From: CAMCYM01 sp964405405
GTDB lineage: Bacteria; Bacteroidota; Bacteroidia; Flavobacteriales_D; Sanyastnellaceae
Reading direction: 5' to 3'
NCBI GenBank assembly: GCA_964405405.1
Contig: CAYONT010000001.1
Span: 92,887 to 156,886, forward strand
DNA length: 64,000 bases
The notes beneath the pieces were generated by a model that worked only from the letters and a program-made list of their open reading frames with translations, was not told the origin of the DNA and did not search any database. How positions within the stretch are numbered: position 1 is the first letter of the stretch; each line of letters begins with the position of its first letter. Both the position numbers and the translations under genes were made by a program. Shown one piece after another: positions 41,037-49,387 of this stretch.

Positions 41037-43540
41037 CGCAACGTAACACCCAAGTGCGTTTCCAAAGCAGTCCGGATGGCCCCAACGGAACGGTCAATTT
41101 GCTTGTCGTTCAGGGTTCGGTTGGGGTCCAGAAGCGTGAGGGAGATGGCATAGGACAACTTGCCGGCGGGCAGGTTTTCCCCCTCATACACATCGAAGAG
41201 TCCCACCCGGGTGAGCAGCCGGGGCTCAGCTTCCCGGGCCACCCGACGGATGTCCGCAAAGGCCGTATGCCGATCCAGAACCAAGGACAAATCGCGCCGC
41301 ACCGATGGGAAGCGGGGCAGCTCAGCCGCTTGGATGCGGTGCCCCTGGAGCCATTGGAACAGGGGTTCCAGTTCCCACTCCGAGGCATAGACCGGCACAT
41401 CGAGGTCCAGGCGATCGCAGAGTTCCGGGTGTACCTGTCCCAAGCGGCCGATGCACCGACCGTCCAACCACCACGACATCCCTTCCAGGTACAGGCCCTC
41501 CACACCCGGTCGCTCTTCCAGGACACCAGCCATCCCCAGCCCCTGCAGGAGCGCAGCGACTTCCGACTTCAGCCCGAAGACGTCCCCTTCCTCGTTGCGG
41601 GCGTTCCAGTTTTCGGGCAGGGCCTGTCCCACGGAGAACAGGGCGAGCCGTTCTGTCTCGCGGTAGGCGGCTGTCCCATTCCGTTCGGAGGCAGGGGCGT
41701 CGGAGGGGGTGCGGTGGTGGTAGGTTTGGCCTAACTCAAACAGCCTCAAATCTTTGATCTGGTGGTTTCGGTTGCGGACAATGGTCTCCAGCCCCTGGAA
41801 AATCAGGGATTGCCGCATGCAACCGAGGTCCGCGCTCAGCGGGTTCAAGAGGTCGATGCGCGCCTCCGGCATCAACTCGGCTTGCGGGGTGCAAGTGGCG
41901 GCCCAATCGGCGTAGGTCCGACGGGTCAGCGAGTTGTTCATCATCTCGTGGAAGCCTCGGGCCACGAGCAGGGACTGGACGGTATGGCGCATGCGTTCCC
42001 GATCGGGGCCGGCAGGTCGGGTCCCACTGGCCCGGGTGTGCTTGGGCAGGGGCACGCGGTCAAATCCGTGGATGCGCAGGATCTCTTCCACCACGTCTGC
42101 GGGTCGGGTGACGTCGCTTCGGTAGGCGGGAATGCGGAGTTTCCATGCTCCTTCGATGCGCTCGAGGACCTCGATTTCCAGCGACTCCAGGATTTGTTCC
42201 ACGCGGTCCACTGCGAGGTTTTCGCCCAGCATGCGGGCCAAATACGCCTCCCCCAAGGTGCACAGGGCGGGCTGAGGGACGGGGCCTGCCTGCCCGGCGA
42301 TCACGCCCGAAACCGGGGTGGCTCCCGCCCATTGGGCCAGCAGCTGGGCCGCCCGCTCCAAGCCGCTCTGAACGGCGTCAGGATCCACGCCGCGCTCGAA
42401 GCGGAAGGAGGCGTCGGTCGAGAGACCGTGGCGCTTGGCGGCGGCGCGGATGGTGGCGGGGTGGAACCAGGCGGCTTCGAGGAAGACGCCGGTGGTGTCG
42501 GGCTGGATGCCGCTGGTGGCACCGCCGAAGACGCCGGCGAGGCACATGGGATGCTGGTCGTTCGCGATGACGAGGTCGGCGGCATCCAGCCGGCGTTCCG
42601 TCCCGTCGAGGGTGGTCAGGGTTTCCCCGGGGCGCGCCCGGCGGACCCGGACCGTGCGGCCGGCGATGGCCCGCAGGTCGAAGGCGTGCAGCGGGGTGCC
42701 GAGTTCGTGCAGGACCCAGTTGGTGGCGTCGACGACGTTGTTGATGGGGGTCACCCCGATCGAGCGCAGCATCCGCTGCACCGCCTCAGGGCTGGGGCCC
42801 ACTTGGACGCCGTCCAGCACCAGCCCCAGGTAGCGGGGTGCTGCGTTGGCATCCTCGACGACCACCCGAACATGGGCGTCCCCGGCGTCCGTGCCGAGGG
42901 TGGCTCCCTCGGGCCGGTGCATCGCCGGCACCGCACCGCCGCCGAGTCCAGCGACCGTCTCGTTGCGCAAACCGGCCCGCAAATCCCGCGCGACGCCCCA
43001 ATGGCTCATGGCGTCGGTGCGGTTGGGGGTCAACCCGATTTCCAAAACCTCGTCCCACCCGATTTCCAGCGCCTCAGCTGCTGGAGTCCCTGGGGCCCAG
43101 GTTCCGTTCAATTCCAGCACTCCCTCGTGTCCAGTGCCCAGACCCAATTCGTCCTCGGCACAAATCATCCCATGCGATTCCACGCCCCGAATCTTCCCCT
43201 TGCGGATGGTGAGCGGTTCCCCTGAAATGGGGTGCAGTACCGCCCCGATACGGGCCACGATCACCTGAAGACCTGCCCGGGCGTTGGTGGCGCCGCACAC
43301 AATTTCGAGGGGCTCGGTTTCACCGACGTCCACCTGACAAACCTGGAGGCGGTCTGCATCTGGGTGCCGCCGGCATTGTTGAATCCGGCCCACTACGCAC
43401 CCGCGCAACCCACCCGGGACATCCTCCATCCGCGTTACCCCCTCCACTTCCAGGCCCGTGGCCGTCAAAACCTGCGCCACTTCCTCGGCCGGTATCTCCA
43501 CCGGGAACAGGGATTGCAGCCAGCGATACGAAATCTTCAT
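41033..43540 (-). CDS. pheT: Phenylalanine-tRNA ligase beta subunit
   Basis: An 835-residue large subunit of the (alpha-beta)2 enzyme. It starts MKISYRWLQSLFPVEIPAEE, has the N-terminal tRNA-binding EMAP-like domain (about 40-150: EIVCGATNARAGLQVIVARIGAVL), B3/B4 editing domain (about 215-395), B5 domain (about 410-490), a catalytic-like domain and the C-terminal ferredoxin-fold anticodon-binding domain (FPSVRRDLSLVLDR). The frame is open 70 codons upstream, but the ATG at 43540 fits the family and lies 17 nt after a TAACTTTG box. pheS is separate, on the other strand at 45445-46467. Confidence 0.96.
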   Translation of the reverse strand: MKISYRWLQSLFPVEIPAEEVAQVLTATGLEVEGVTRMEDVPGGLRGCVVGRIQQCRRHPDADRLQVCQVDVGETEPLEIVCGATNARAGLQVIVARIGAVLHPISGEPLTIRKGKIRGVESHGMICAEDELGLGTGHEGVLELNGTWAPGTPAAEALEIGWDEVLEIGLTPNRTDAMSHWGVARDLRAGLRNETVAGLGGGAVPAMHRPEGATLGTDAGDAHVRVVVEDANAAPRYLGLVLDGVQVGPSPEAVQRMLRSIGVTPINNVVDATNWVLHELGTPLHAFDLRAIAGRTVRVRRARPGETLTTLDGTERRLDAADLVIANDQHPMCLAGVFGGATSGIQPDTTGVFLEAAWFHPATIRAAAKRHGLSTDASFRFERGVDPDAVQSGLERAAQLLAQWAGATPVSGVIAGQAGPVPQPALCTLGEAYLARMLGENLAVDRVEQILESLEIEVLERIEGAWKLRIPAYRSDVTRPADVVEEILRIHGFDRVPLPKHTRASGTRPAGPDRERMRHTVQSLLVARGFHEMMNNSLTRRTYADWAATCTPQAELMPEARIDLLNPLSADLGCMRQSLIFQGLETIVRNRNHQIKDLRLFELGQTYHHRTPSDAPASERNGTAAYRETERLALFSVGQALPENWNARNEEGDVFGLKSEVAALLQGLGMAGVLEERPGVEGLYLEGMSWWLDGRCIGRLGQVHPELCDRLDLDVPVYASEWELEPLFQWLQGHRIQAAELPRFPSVRRDLSLVLDRHTAFADIRRVAREAEPRLLTRVGLFDVYEGENLPAGKLSYAISLTLLDPNRTLNDKQIDRSVGAIRTALETHLGVTLR

Positions 43541-43557
43541 CTCTTGTCGATAGGTCG

Positions 43558-43565
43558 CAAAGTTA
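43558..43565 (-). promoter_or_regulatory. -7 box TAACTTTG of pheT
   Basis: Exact TAnnTTTG match; the 17-nt interval to the ATG at 43540 ends in AAGAG, a possible weak ribosome-binding site. Confidence 0.65.
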
Positions 43566-43607
43566 ACCGCGCAATCCCAACCCCTTCCCCTCGGCAATAA
43601 CTTCCCT

Positions 43608-43639
43608 TTTGCAAGGAGACGAAACTTGAAGTACCTTCG
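43608..43639 (+). promoter_or_regulatory. Promoter of tRNA-Pro: -33 TTTG and -7 TACCTTCG
   Basis: TTTG at 43608-43611 is followed after exactly 20 nt by TACCTTCG at 43632-43639. This is the only place where both Bacteroidota promoter elements are clear at canonical spacing. Because it serves a tRNA, it supports reading TAnnTTCG as a genuine -7 variant. The mature tRNA begins 53 nt downstream. Confidence 0.75.
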
Positions 43640-43692
43640 CCGTCCGTTTTGGAGGAGCCCGGGCGTGAGCAGGGCACCCAGAACGGATGAAA

Positions 43693-43768
43693 CGGGATGT
43701 AGCTCAGTTGGTAGAGTACGCGTCTGGGGGACGTGTGGTCGCTGGTTCAAGTCCAGTCATCCCGACCA
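43693..43768 (+). tRNA. tRNA-Pro (anticodon GGG)
   Basis: A complete 76-nt cloverleaf. Acceptor CGGGATG pairs perfectly with CATCCCG; the D arm is GCTC/GAGT; the anticodon stem is CGCGT/ACGTG (one G-U) with loop CTGGGGG giving anticodon GGG. The T arm is GCTGG/CCAGT with loop TTCAAGT. Discriminator A and the CCA end are encoded. C1 at the acceptor start is typical of proline tRNA. It reads CCC and CCU codons. It has its own promoter and is followed by a strong terminator. Confidence 0.97.
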
Positions 43769-43775
43769 AGCAAGC

Positions 43776-43809
43776 AAGCGGGGAGCCGAGCTCCCCGCTT
43801 TTCTTTTTC
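43776..43809 (+). terminator. Rho-independent terminator of tRNA-Pro
   Basis: An 11-bp perfect stem (43776-43786 with 43790-43800) with loop CGA, core GCGGGGAGC, followed by a T-rich tract (TTCTTTTT). It begins 7 nt after the encoded CCA. Confidence 0.9.
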
Positions 43810-43826
43810 CTCCCGGAGCTCAGCCG

Positions 43827-43834
43827 TACCTTCG
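43827..43834 (+). promoter_or_regulatory. -7-like box TACCTTCG of the 117-residue protein gene
   Basis: Same octamer as the tRNA-Pro box, followed by CAAC and the ATG at 43839. Confidence 0.55.
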
Positions 43835-43838
43835 CAAC

Positions 43839-44192
43839 ATGGACTTTGTTTTTGAACGGGACTGGCAAGTGCTGCTGCGGCTGATGGAGGAACGGTTCGG
43901 TGAACCCCCCGACCTGACTACCCTGGTGTTCACCGTGGGCTTGCAAGAGGCAGGCCAAGGATACAGACCGTTCAAGAAGGACGAAAAGGTCGAACTCATG
44001 CACGTCGGGGTATGCACCCTACTGGAGCCCTTTGGATTCTACGAGCTTGTGGGCCACGATGAACAAGGCTGGCCGCACTTCCGGTCCCTTGCCCCCATTC
44101 CCGCAGTCACGCGGGAGGAACAGGAATTGATGATCCGGCGGGCCTTGGTTGAGTACTTCGCTGCCTGGATTGCAGGGGCGCAGTCGGCATAA
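43839..44192 (+). CDS. Conserved-looking 117-residue cytoplasmic protein, unknown function
   Basis: A small acidic soluble protein without signal peptide: MDFVFERDWQVLLRLMEERF, then FTVGLQEAGQGYRPFKKDEK, LMHVGVCTLLEPFGFYEL and a C-terminal helical part. The ordered helix-strand pattern and good codon use suggest a real gene, but I recognise no domain. It begins 30 nt after the tRNA-Pro terminator, with its own -7-like box 4 nt before the ATG. The frame is open upstream through the tRNA, which is not coding. Confidence 0.7.
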   Translation: MDFVFERDWQVLLRLMEERFGEPPDLTTLVFTVGLQEAGQGYRPFKKDEKVELMHVGVCTLLEPFGFYELVGHDEQGWPHFRSLAPIPAVTREEQELMIRRALVEYFAAWIAGAQSA

Positions 44193-44234
44193 CCCCCGCC
44201 GTTCTGTGAGAAGGCTGCAGGGCCGATCTGCCTG

Positions 44235-44612
44235 TTACTCGATGTAAACGGTGGCCTCGTTGGTGGACTGCTCCTCGATTTTGATGAGCCCCGTACCGTA
44301 GAGCGCAGCTTTGCGGACTTCGATGTCCAAAACAGCGAATCCAGCTTGTCCTGCAACGTAAAAATCCGAGAAGTTGAATGTGACGTTCCCAGCGGCGTTG
44401 GTGACCGCTGTGGTGTCGAATCGGGGCTCGCCGACAAAGTCATTGTCCACAGACCCGAAGGCGTAGAGACGGACGGAAGCTCCGGATACCGGCGCTCCCA
44501 ATTCGTTGAGGACCGTGACATTTGCCACCGTCTCCTCCACTTTGTAGCAACCGCTGAGCAAGGCCGTAACAACGGCTGCAGCGGACAGAACGACGAGGGA
44601 CAACTTTCGCAT
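44235..44612 (-). CDS. Small lipoprotein with beta-sandwich domain, unknown role
   Basis: A 125-residue lipoprotein. MRKLSLVVLSAAAVVTALLSGC ends in a lipobox with lipidated C22. The mature part begins YKVEETVANVTVLNELGAPVSG and continues VRLYAFG and AVTNAAGNVTFNF, a carboxypeptidase-regulatory/Cna-B-like beta-sandwich found in Bacteroidota surface lipoproteins. The ATG at 44612 gives the clean signal; 13 further codons are open upstream. It is divergent from the cyclophilin gene. No convincing -7 box is visible on its side. Confidence 0.78.
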   Translation of the reverse strand: MRKLSLVVLSAAAVVTALLSGCYKVEETVANVTVLNELGAPVSGASVRLYAFGSVDNDFVGEPRFDTTAVTNAAGNVTFNFSDFYVAGQAGFAVLDIEVRKAALYGTGLIKIEEQSTNEATVYIE

Positions 44613-44623
44613 CTCTACTTTGA

Positions 44624-44631
44624 TAACTTTG
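44624..44631 (+). promoter_or_regulatory. -7 box TAACTTTG of the cyclophilin-pheS operon
   Basis: Exact TAnnTTTG match with a 31-nt interval to the ATG at 44663. It lies only 11 nt outside the start of the divergent lipoprotein gene. Confidence 0.6.
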
Positions 44632-44662
44632 CGGGCCTTGAACGAGCCCAAATATCCAAAAA

Positions 44663-45445
44663 ATGACCTTACCTCGGACGATTTTCTCCATGGCCCTGTT
44701 GGGCCTCGTTTTTCCGTTGGTTTCAGCAGCAGGTTGTAACCAGAACGCTGCCGGCGGTTCGGAAGTTGCTTCCACCTCCGTGGAAGGTGCTACATGGGAT
44801 GGGGAGGATCCAGCGACAGGGGGCGCTGCCTCCACGGGAACACCGCGTCGGGTGGAGATTGTGACGGACCTGGGCCGCATGGTGGTGGAGCTTTCGGATG
44901 CCACCCCTCAGCACCGTGACAATTTTGTGAAGTTGGTGGAGGAGGGATTCTATGATGGATTGCTGTTTCACCGGGTCATCCAAGGCTTCATGGTACAAGG
45001 TGGAGATCCCCAGAGCCGGGGGGCGGCCCCAGGAGCACGGTTGGGTGCCGGAGGTCCCGGTTACACCATCCCGGCAGAAATTCGGCCTGACTTGTTCCAC
45101 ACGAAGGGCGCTTTGTCGGCCGCTCGCCAAGGCGACAATGTGAACCCAGAGCGCGCCTCCTCCGGCAGCCAGTTCTACATCGTTCAGGGCCGCCCCACGC
45201 CCGAGGCCGAGCTGCGCAATACAGAGGCTCGGTTGCAGATGTCCGGGAGTGACTTTACCTACCCACCGGCGGCAGTGGAAGCCTACGGGAAGTTGGGTGG
45301 AACTCCCCATTTGGACCAGCAATACACCGTGTTTGGATACGTGGTGGAGGGCCTGGAGGTCATTGATGCCATCGCGGCGGCGAAGACAGCTCCCGGAGAT
45401 CGTCCAGTCGAGGACATCCGGATGACCTTGAAAATGCTCAACTGA
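44663..45445 (+). CDS. Cyclophilin-type peptidyl-prolyl isomerase lipoprotein
   Basis: A 260-residue exported protein. The signal ends SAAGC with lipidated C25, followed by a Gly/Ser/Thr-rich linker (about 26-60) and a cyclophilin domain (about 62-258). Motifs are FHRVIQGFMVQGGDP (catalytic Arg and FMxQGGD), GALSAARQGDNVNPERASSGSQFYI, and TVFGYVVEGLEVID. It should help fold envelope proteins from the periplasmic face of a membrane. Its stop overlaps the pheS start by one base (TGATG), so pheS depends on this transcript. Confidence 0.92.
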   Translation: MTLPRTIFSMALLGLVFPLVSAAGCNQNAAGGSEVASTSVEGATWDGEDPATGGAASTGTPRRVEIVTDLGRMVVELSDATPQHRDNFVKLVEEGFYDGLLFHRVIQGFMVQGGDPQSRGAAPGARLGAGGPGYTIPAEIRPDLFHTKGALSAARQGDNVNPERASSGSQFYIVQGRPTPEAELRNTEARLQMSGSDFTYPPAAVEAYGKLGGTPHLDQQYTVFGYVVEGLEVIDAIAAAKTAPGDRPVEDIRMTLKMLN

Positions 45446-46467
45446 TGCTGGAGGCTTTGGCCGCGCTGCAGCGCGAGGTCGCGTCCACTGTGCTCGGCAG
45501 TGCAGCGGAAACCGAACAGTTTCGAATCGACTGGTTGGGGCGCAAGGGCCGCATGAAGGATCTGTTGGCTGACTTCAAAGCGGTGCCGGGGCCGGAGAAG
45601 CGGGAGGTGGGTTTGGCCCTCAATGCCTTGAAGGCCGCGGTAGAATTGCGGCTGGCTGAGGCACAGGTGCAGTTCGACCAGGGTGCAGGACATCAGGCGA
45701 CCGGATTGGACAGCACGCGCCCTGCCGGGGGTTGGATGCCGGGTGCGCACCACCCATTGCAAACGGTCCGCCGAGAGATCGTTTCGATTTTTCAAGGCAT
45801 GGGTTTCGCAGTCACAGAGGGGCCTGAAATTGAGGACGATTGGCACGTATTCAGTGGCCTCAACTTCGCGCCTGAGCACCCTGCCCGGGACATGCAGGAT
45901 ACGTTTTTTGTGGGCCGGGACCCAGATTGGTTGCTACGCACCCACACTTCGTCGGTTCAGGTACGGGAAATGGAGCGTCGGGAACCTCCCATGCGCCTCA
46001 TCATGCCTGGACGCGTCTTTCGGAACGAAGCCATCTCTGCCCGGGCACACTGTATGTTCCACCAAGTGGAGGGACTTTACATTGACGAGGGCGTTTCATT
46101 CGCCGATCTGAAGCAGACCATCCTTGGCTTCGCGGAAGCCTTCTTCGGTCCGGGGACCCGGATTCGCATGCGTCCGTCCTACTTTCCGTTCACAGAACCC
46201 AGTGCTGAGGTCGATGTTTACTGGGGATTGGAGACCGAGGTCGATGAGCGCATCACGAAAGGAACGGGCTGGCTGGAGATTCTCGGCTGTGGCATGGTCG
46301 ATCCGGCGGTGCTGGAGGCATCGGGCATCGATTCCGAGCGGTACAGCGGCTTTGCCTTCGGGATGGGCGTGGAGCGCATCACCATGCTGCGGCACCAAAT
46401 CGGTGATCTGCGCGCGTTCTTCGAGAATGACCTGCGTTTCCTGGGGCAATTTCAGCGCCCCTTCTGA
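45445..46467 (+). CDS. pheS: Phenylalanine-tRNA ligase alpha subunit
   Basis: A 340-residue catalytic subunit that forms phenylalanyl-tRNA with PheT. An N-terminal coiled-coil region (about 1-85) is followed by the class II core: GFAVTEGPEIEDDWHVF, RDMQDTFFV, LLRTHTSSVQVR (motif 2 region), RAHCMFHQVEGLYID and the motif 3 region GFAFGMGVERITMLRH. Length is normal. It is translationally coupled to the cyclophilin gene rather than to pheT, which lies about 2 kb away on the opposite strand. Its stop abuts that of the convergent TPR gene. Confidence 0.97.
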   Translation: MLEALAALQREVASTVLGSAAETEQFRIDWLGRKGRMKDLLADFKAVPGPEKREVGLALNALKAAVELRLAEAQVQFDQGAGHQATGLDSTRPAGGWMPGAHHPLQTVRREIVSIFQGMGFAVTEGPEIEDDWHVFSGLNFAPEHPARDMQDTFFVGRDPDWLLRTHTSSVQVREMERREPPMRLIMPGRVFRNEAISARAHCMFHQVEGLYIDEGVSFADLKQTILGFAEAFFGPGTRIRMRPSYFPFTEPSAEVDVYWGLETEVDERITKGTGWLEILGCGMVDPAVLEASGIDSERYSGFAFGMGVERITMLRHQIGDLRAFFENDLRFLGQFQRPF

Positions 46468-48246
46468 TCAATTTTCGACCGGAAGCGTCACCGTCAGCCG
46501 CTCGCGGTGGCTGGAAATCCGCTCGACCATCACCCGGGCTGCGACCGCTTGGAGTTGCTGATACACCTGCCTCCAGACGGGGGTTCCGGCGCTTTCCCGA
46601 CCCGTGAACAGCCCTTGGAGCGCCTTGGAGGCCTCGGTGTGCTCGGAGGCCAAACTAAACCGCCACTCCCGCCCTACTTGTTCCACCCGGATGTCGATGG
46701 GGTGGCCTTGGCCCCCCAGTTCCTTGAACCGCTGCAAGAGTTGGCGGAGGGTTTGTCGCACCTGGGGTGTGAGCGAGACTTGGGTGTCCTCGGTGACCTC
46801 CCACCGGATGGGGTGGAGGAGCTCGGCATCCAACTCCCGCAGGAAGGTGCGTACATCCTGGAGGCCTGCAACCTCCTCGGAGCCCGGTTCCGCCGCCCCG
46901 AAATCATGCAGTACGGGCACCAAGCTCCGCAACCGGACCAAGCGGCTGCGTTCGGTGCGCAAGGTGCGCCGCAGTTGGCGGTTGTGCAGCCCGAAGCTGA
47001 GCAAGGCCAGGGCCAGCAGGGCCACCCACCAGGGCCACATCCCTGAGCGGTGTGGAAGGTGCTGGCCGCTTTGGATTTGGGCTACGGCGGACTCGAAGGG
47101 GTCTGGATCGGCGGTTGTTTGGGTTCCGAAGGATTTGGCATTCGGTGAAATGCCCCGGCCTTGGGCGAGCAGCAGGGTGTTTTGGAGGGAGTCCAGCTGC
47201 CAGAGGCATCCCAGTGCGGCGGTTTCGTTGCCTCGGTCTTTTTCGAAGTAGGCATGGGCGCGCAGTGCGTCAGCGAGGAGAAGGCTGTTGCCCGAGAGGC
47301 CGGCTTGTCGCACGGCCTGCTCATGGGCGAAAACGGCATCGATTTCACGGTGGGCCTTTTGGGCACTGGTGGCCATCTTCAGGTAGGTACGGGCCAAAGC
47401 TTCGGTGTCGTTGGGTGGCGTCTTGGCGAGCATCTGGCTCGCCCAGGTCCAAGCCTGTTCATGCAGGTTCCGGGCTGCGATGGATTCAAAGATGGACTCC
47501 CGAACGGCTAGGGCCTCTGGGGCGGGCAAGGCGAGTAGTTCCTGGTCCAATGCGCTCAAGTCCTCGGCCGTAAGGGTTTCCGTAGCAAATAGGTGGCTGA
47601 GGATCTTGATTTTTTGGAGCTCTACGCGCAGCGCGGGGGTCGCACCATCTTGGGCGATGTGGTGGAGCAGGCGGTCCACAGCGGCCTCGGCGGCCCGGAA
47701 CTCCCCCCGGGCAAACTCGATGCGCACACGAAGGGTCATCAGGGCCGGAGCGTTGGGCTGGCGAGCCAGCTCGTCCTCTACGAGTTGGAGCGCGGTCTCT
47801 TCTTGGTACAGGGCCATCCAACCCTCGGCGAGCCGCAGGACGAGCCGCAGTCGGGTGGCATGGTCACAGCCTATGAGCCCTTGGGCGGCCTGGGTTAGGG
47901 CAAGTTGAGCCTCCTCTTCATGGCCGGTGCGCAGGTACACTTGGGCCATGCCATCGTGGGCCTGGGCGAGCTGGCAGAGGTCGAAGGTGTGGTTGGTGAC
48001 GCCCCGGTACAACGTCAACGCGGAGACAGGCTTGTCTGCTTGGAGCATGGAATCCGCCTGAGTCAGCAGACGTGCCGCCTCGGGGCTGTGTCCTGTGGAT
48101 GGGGTTTGGCCTGCCAAATGCCCACCGCCAGCGACCGCTAGCAACAGCATCCATCCCAGCCGGGCCTGGCGGCGCAGCGGTAGGATCAGGGCACCGGCAA
48201 TGCCGGAGGAACCCCTCATGGAAGGACACGGGCGTGTTGTGAACAT
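46468..48246 (-). CDS. TPR-TM protein with a degenerate sensor-kinase-like C terminus
   Basis: A 592-residue protein. After an N-terminal signal region (hydrophobic about 31-45) come TPR-like helical repeats (about 55-385), one transmembrane segment (about 404-422, WPWWVALLALALLSF) and a cytoplasmic part. The latter aligns by eye with NarX-type kinases (LVPVLHDFG for the H box, LRQLLQRFKELG for the ATP-lid start, VTLPVEN at the end), but lacks the N, DxG and GxG ATP motifs. A pseudokinase or protein-docking role is likely. The ATG at 48246 follows TAGGTTCG by 6 nt. Confidence 0.75.
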   Translation of the reverse strand: MFTTRPCPSMRGSSGIAGALILPLRRQARLGWMLLLAVAGGGHLAGQTPSTGHSPEAARLLTQADSMLQADKPVSALTLYRGVTNHTFDLCQLAQAHDGMAQVYLRTGHEEEAQLALTQAAQGLIGCDHATRLRLVLRLAEGWMALYQEETALQLVEDELARQPNAPALMTLRVRIEFARGEFRAAEAAVDRLLHHIAQDGATPALRVELQKIKILSHLFATETLTAEDLSALDQELLALPAPEALAVRESIFESIAARNLHEQAWTWASQMLAKTPPNDTEALARTYLKMATSAQKAHREIDAVFAHEQAVRQAGLSGNSLLLADALRAHAYFEKDRGNETAALGCLWQLDSLQNTLLLAQGRGISPNAKSFGTQTTADPDPFESAVAQIQSGQHLPHRSGMWPWWVALLALALLSFGLHNRQLRRTLRTERSRLVRLRSLVPVLHDFGAAEPGSEEVAGLQDVRTFLRELDAELLHPIRWEVTEDTQVSLTPQVRQTLRQLLQRFKELGGQGHPIDIRVEQVGREWRFSLASEHTEASKALQGLFTGRESAGTPVWRQVYQQLQAVAARVMVERISSHRERLTVTLPVEN

Positions 48247-48252
48247 GCCCCA

Positions 48253-48260
48253 CGAACCTA
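48253..48260 (-). promoter_or_regulatory. -7-like box TAGGTTCG of the TPR-TM gene
   Basis: TTCG variant 6 nt before the ATG at 48246, in the 94-nt gap after the M28 peptidase gene. Confidence 0.45.
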
Positions 48261-48340
48261 CGCAGAAGCGGCCAACATTTTTTGTGAAACGGGGGACGAT
48301 TTATCGCCTGTTACCGGTTGAAAACGTGCGGCTCAGGATT

Positions 48341-49387
48341 TCATTCGTTCCATACCACGTCGGCGACCACGCGGCCCACGGCTTCGAGGGTGCCAGGGTC
48401 GATGTTCGCGAGGTTGTCTTGGTGGGTGTGGTGGAAGGCACCGTAGCCCATGGTGCGAACCTGGAGTTCATAGTGGACGATGTTTGCGCTGGGGATGCCC
48501 GCCAGTTCCGAGATGAACAGATTGTCATCGACCGTGGGGGGGGTAACTTCATCGAGGAAGAGCTCGCCATACCCCAGGTTCCGCGCTGATGTCCAAACCT
48601 TCTGCACGATGTGTGGCGCGTACTCCATCGAGGTGCCCTCCCGGTTGAAGACCGCGTTTTTGCCTCCGACCATGTCTAGGAGGATGCCGTACTTCGCGCG
48701 GTAGCCGAACTGGTGGGGCTGTTGGGCCCAAAATTGGCTTCCGAGGCACCACTCGCGGTAGCTCTGCGCGTCTGCGGAAAGGCGGTCCCACTCTGGTCGG
48801 CCGTAGTCCTCGGCGTCGAAGAAGATGATGTCCACGCCGACCCGGGGGGGCTGGTTTTTCAGGAGCCGTGCGATCTCCAACAGCACGCCCACTCCCGAGC
48901 CACCATCGTTCGCCCCGTCAATGGGTTCGCGGGTGCGAACCGAGTCCTTGTCAGCGAAGGGTCGGGTGTCCCAGTGGGCATACAGAAGCACCCGCTCCGT
49001 GGCCTCGGGATTGTAGGCCCCGATGATGTTCCGGATGTCAAGCCAGGTGCCGTCATAGGCTCGGACGCGGCCAGCCTGTACGGTGACCTTTGCGCCGTGC
49101 CGGTTGAGTTCCTGTACGAGCCAGTCCCCGGTCAGCCGGTGGGCTTCCGAATTGGGAACCCGGGGACCGAAGGCGACCTGCTGCGCGACAAAGGCAAAGG
49201 CAGAATCCCGCTGAAATGCCGGGGCCTGAACCCGTAGGATGTCGCGTGCATCCTCCGGCGGTGGCCCATCATCACCCGATCCACAGCCTGTTCCGCAGCC
49301 CCATCCCACGACGAGGGACAGCAAGAGGATGGTCCACGGGGAAAGCGCCCGAGGCGGCCGCGGGGTTCGGGTCACTGTGCGCTCCAT
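48341..49387 (-). CDS. M28-family metallopeptidase / glutaminyl-cyclase-like lipoprotein
   Basis: A 348-residue exported protein. A lipobox-like GWGC (C31) ends the signal. Zinc ligands fit the M28 pattern: H138 and D140 in YAHWDTRP, D158 in DGANDGGSG, E193/D194 in FDAEDYG and a late His in FHHTHQD. WCLGSQFWAQQ and the GILLDMVGG segment resemble Bacteroidota M28 proteins related to glutaminyl-peptide cyclotransferase, so either aminopeptidase or cyclase activity is possible. The ATG at 49387 overlaps the cysS 3' end by 16 nt. Confidence 0.88.
   Translation of the reverse strand: MERTVTRTPRPPRALSPWTILLLSLVVGWGCGTGCGSGDDGPPPEDARDILRVQAPAFQRDSAFAFVAQQVAFGPRVPNSEAHRLTGDWLVQELNRHGAKVTVQAGRVRAYDGTWLDIRNIIGAYNPEATERVLLYAHWDTRPFADKDSVRTREPIDGANDGGSGVGVLLEIARLLKNQPPRVGVDIIFFDAEDYGRPEWDRLSADAQSYREWCLGSQFWAQQPHQFGYRAKYGILLDMVGGKNAVFNREGTSMEYAPHIVQKVWTSARNLGYGELFLDEVTPPTVDDNLFISELAGIPSANIVHYELQVRTMGYGAFHHTHQDNLANIDPGTLEAVGRVVADVVWNE

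Noticed and set aside
43687..43884. A 65-codon frame across tRNA-Pro
   Set aside because: It reads through the cloverleaf and terminator and is a coincidence of the tRNA sequence.
43769..44234. Integration (att) site of a mobile element after tRNA-Pro
   Set aside because: No repeat of the tRNA 3' end and no integrase gene is visible; the genes after it look chromosomal.
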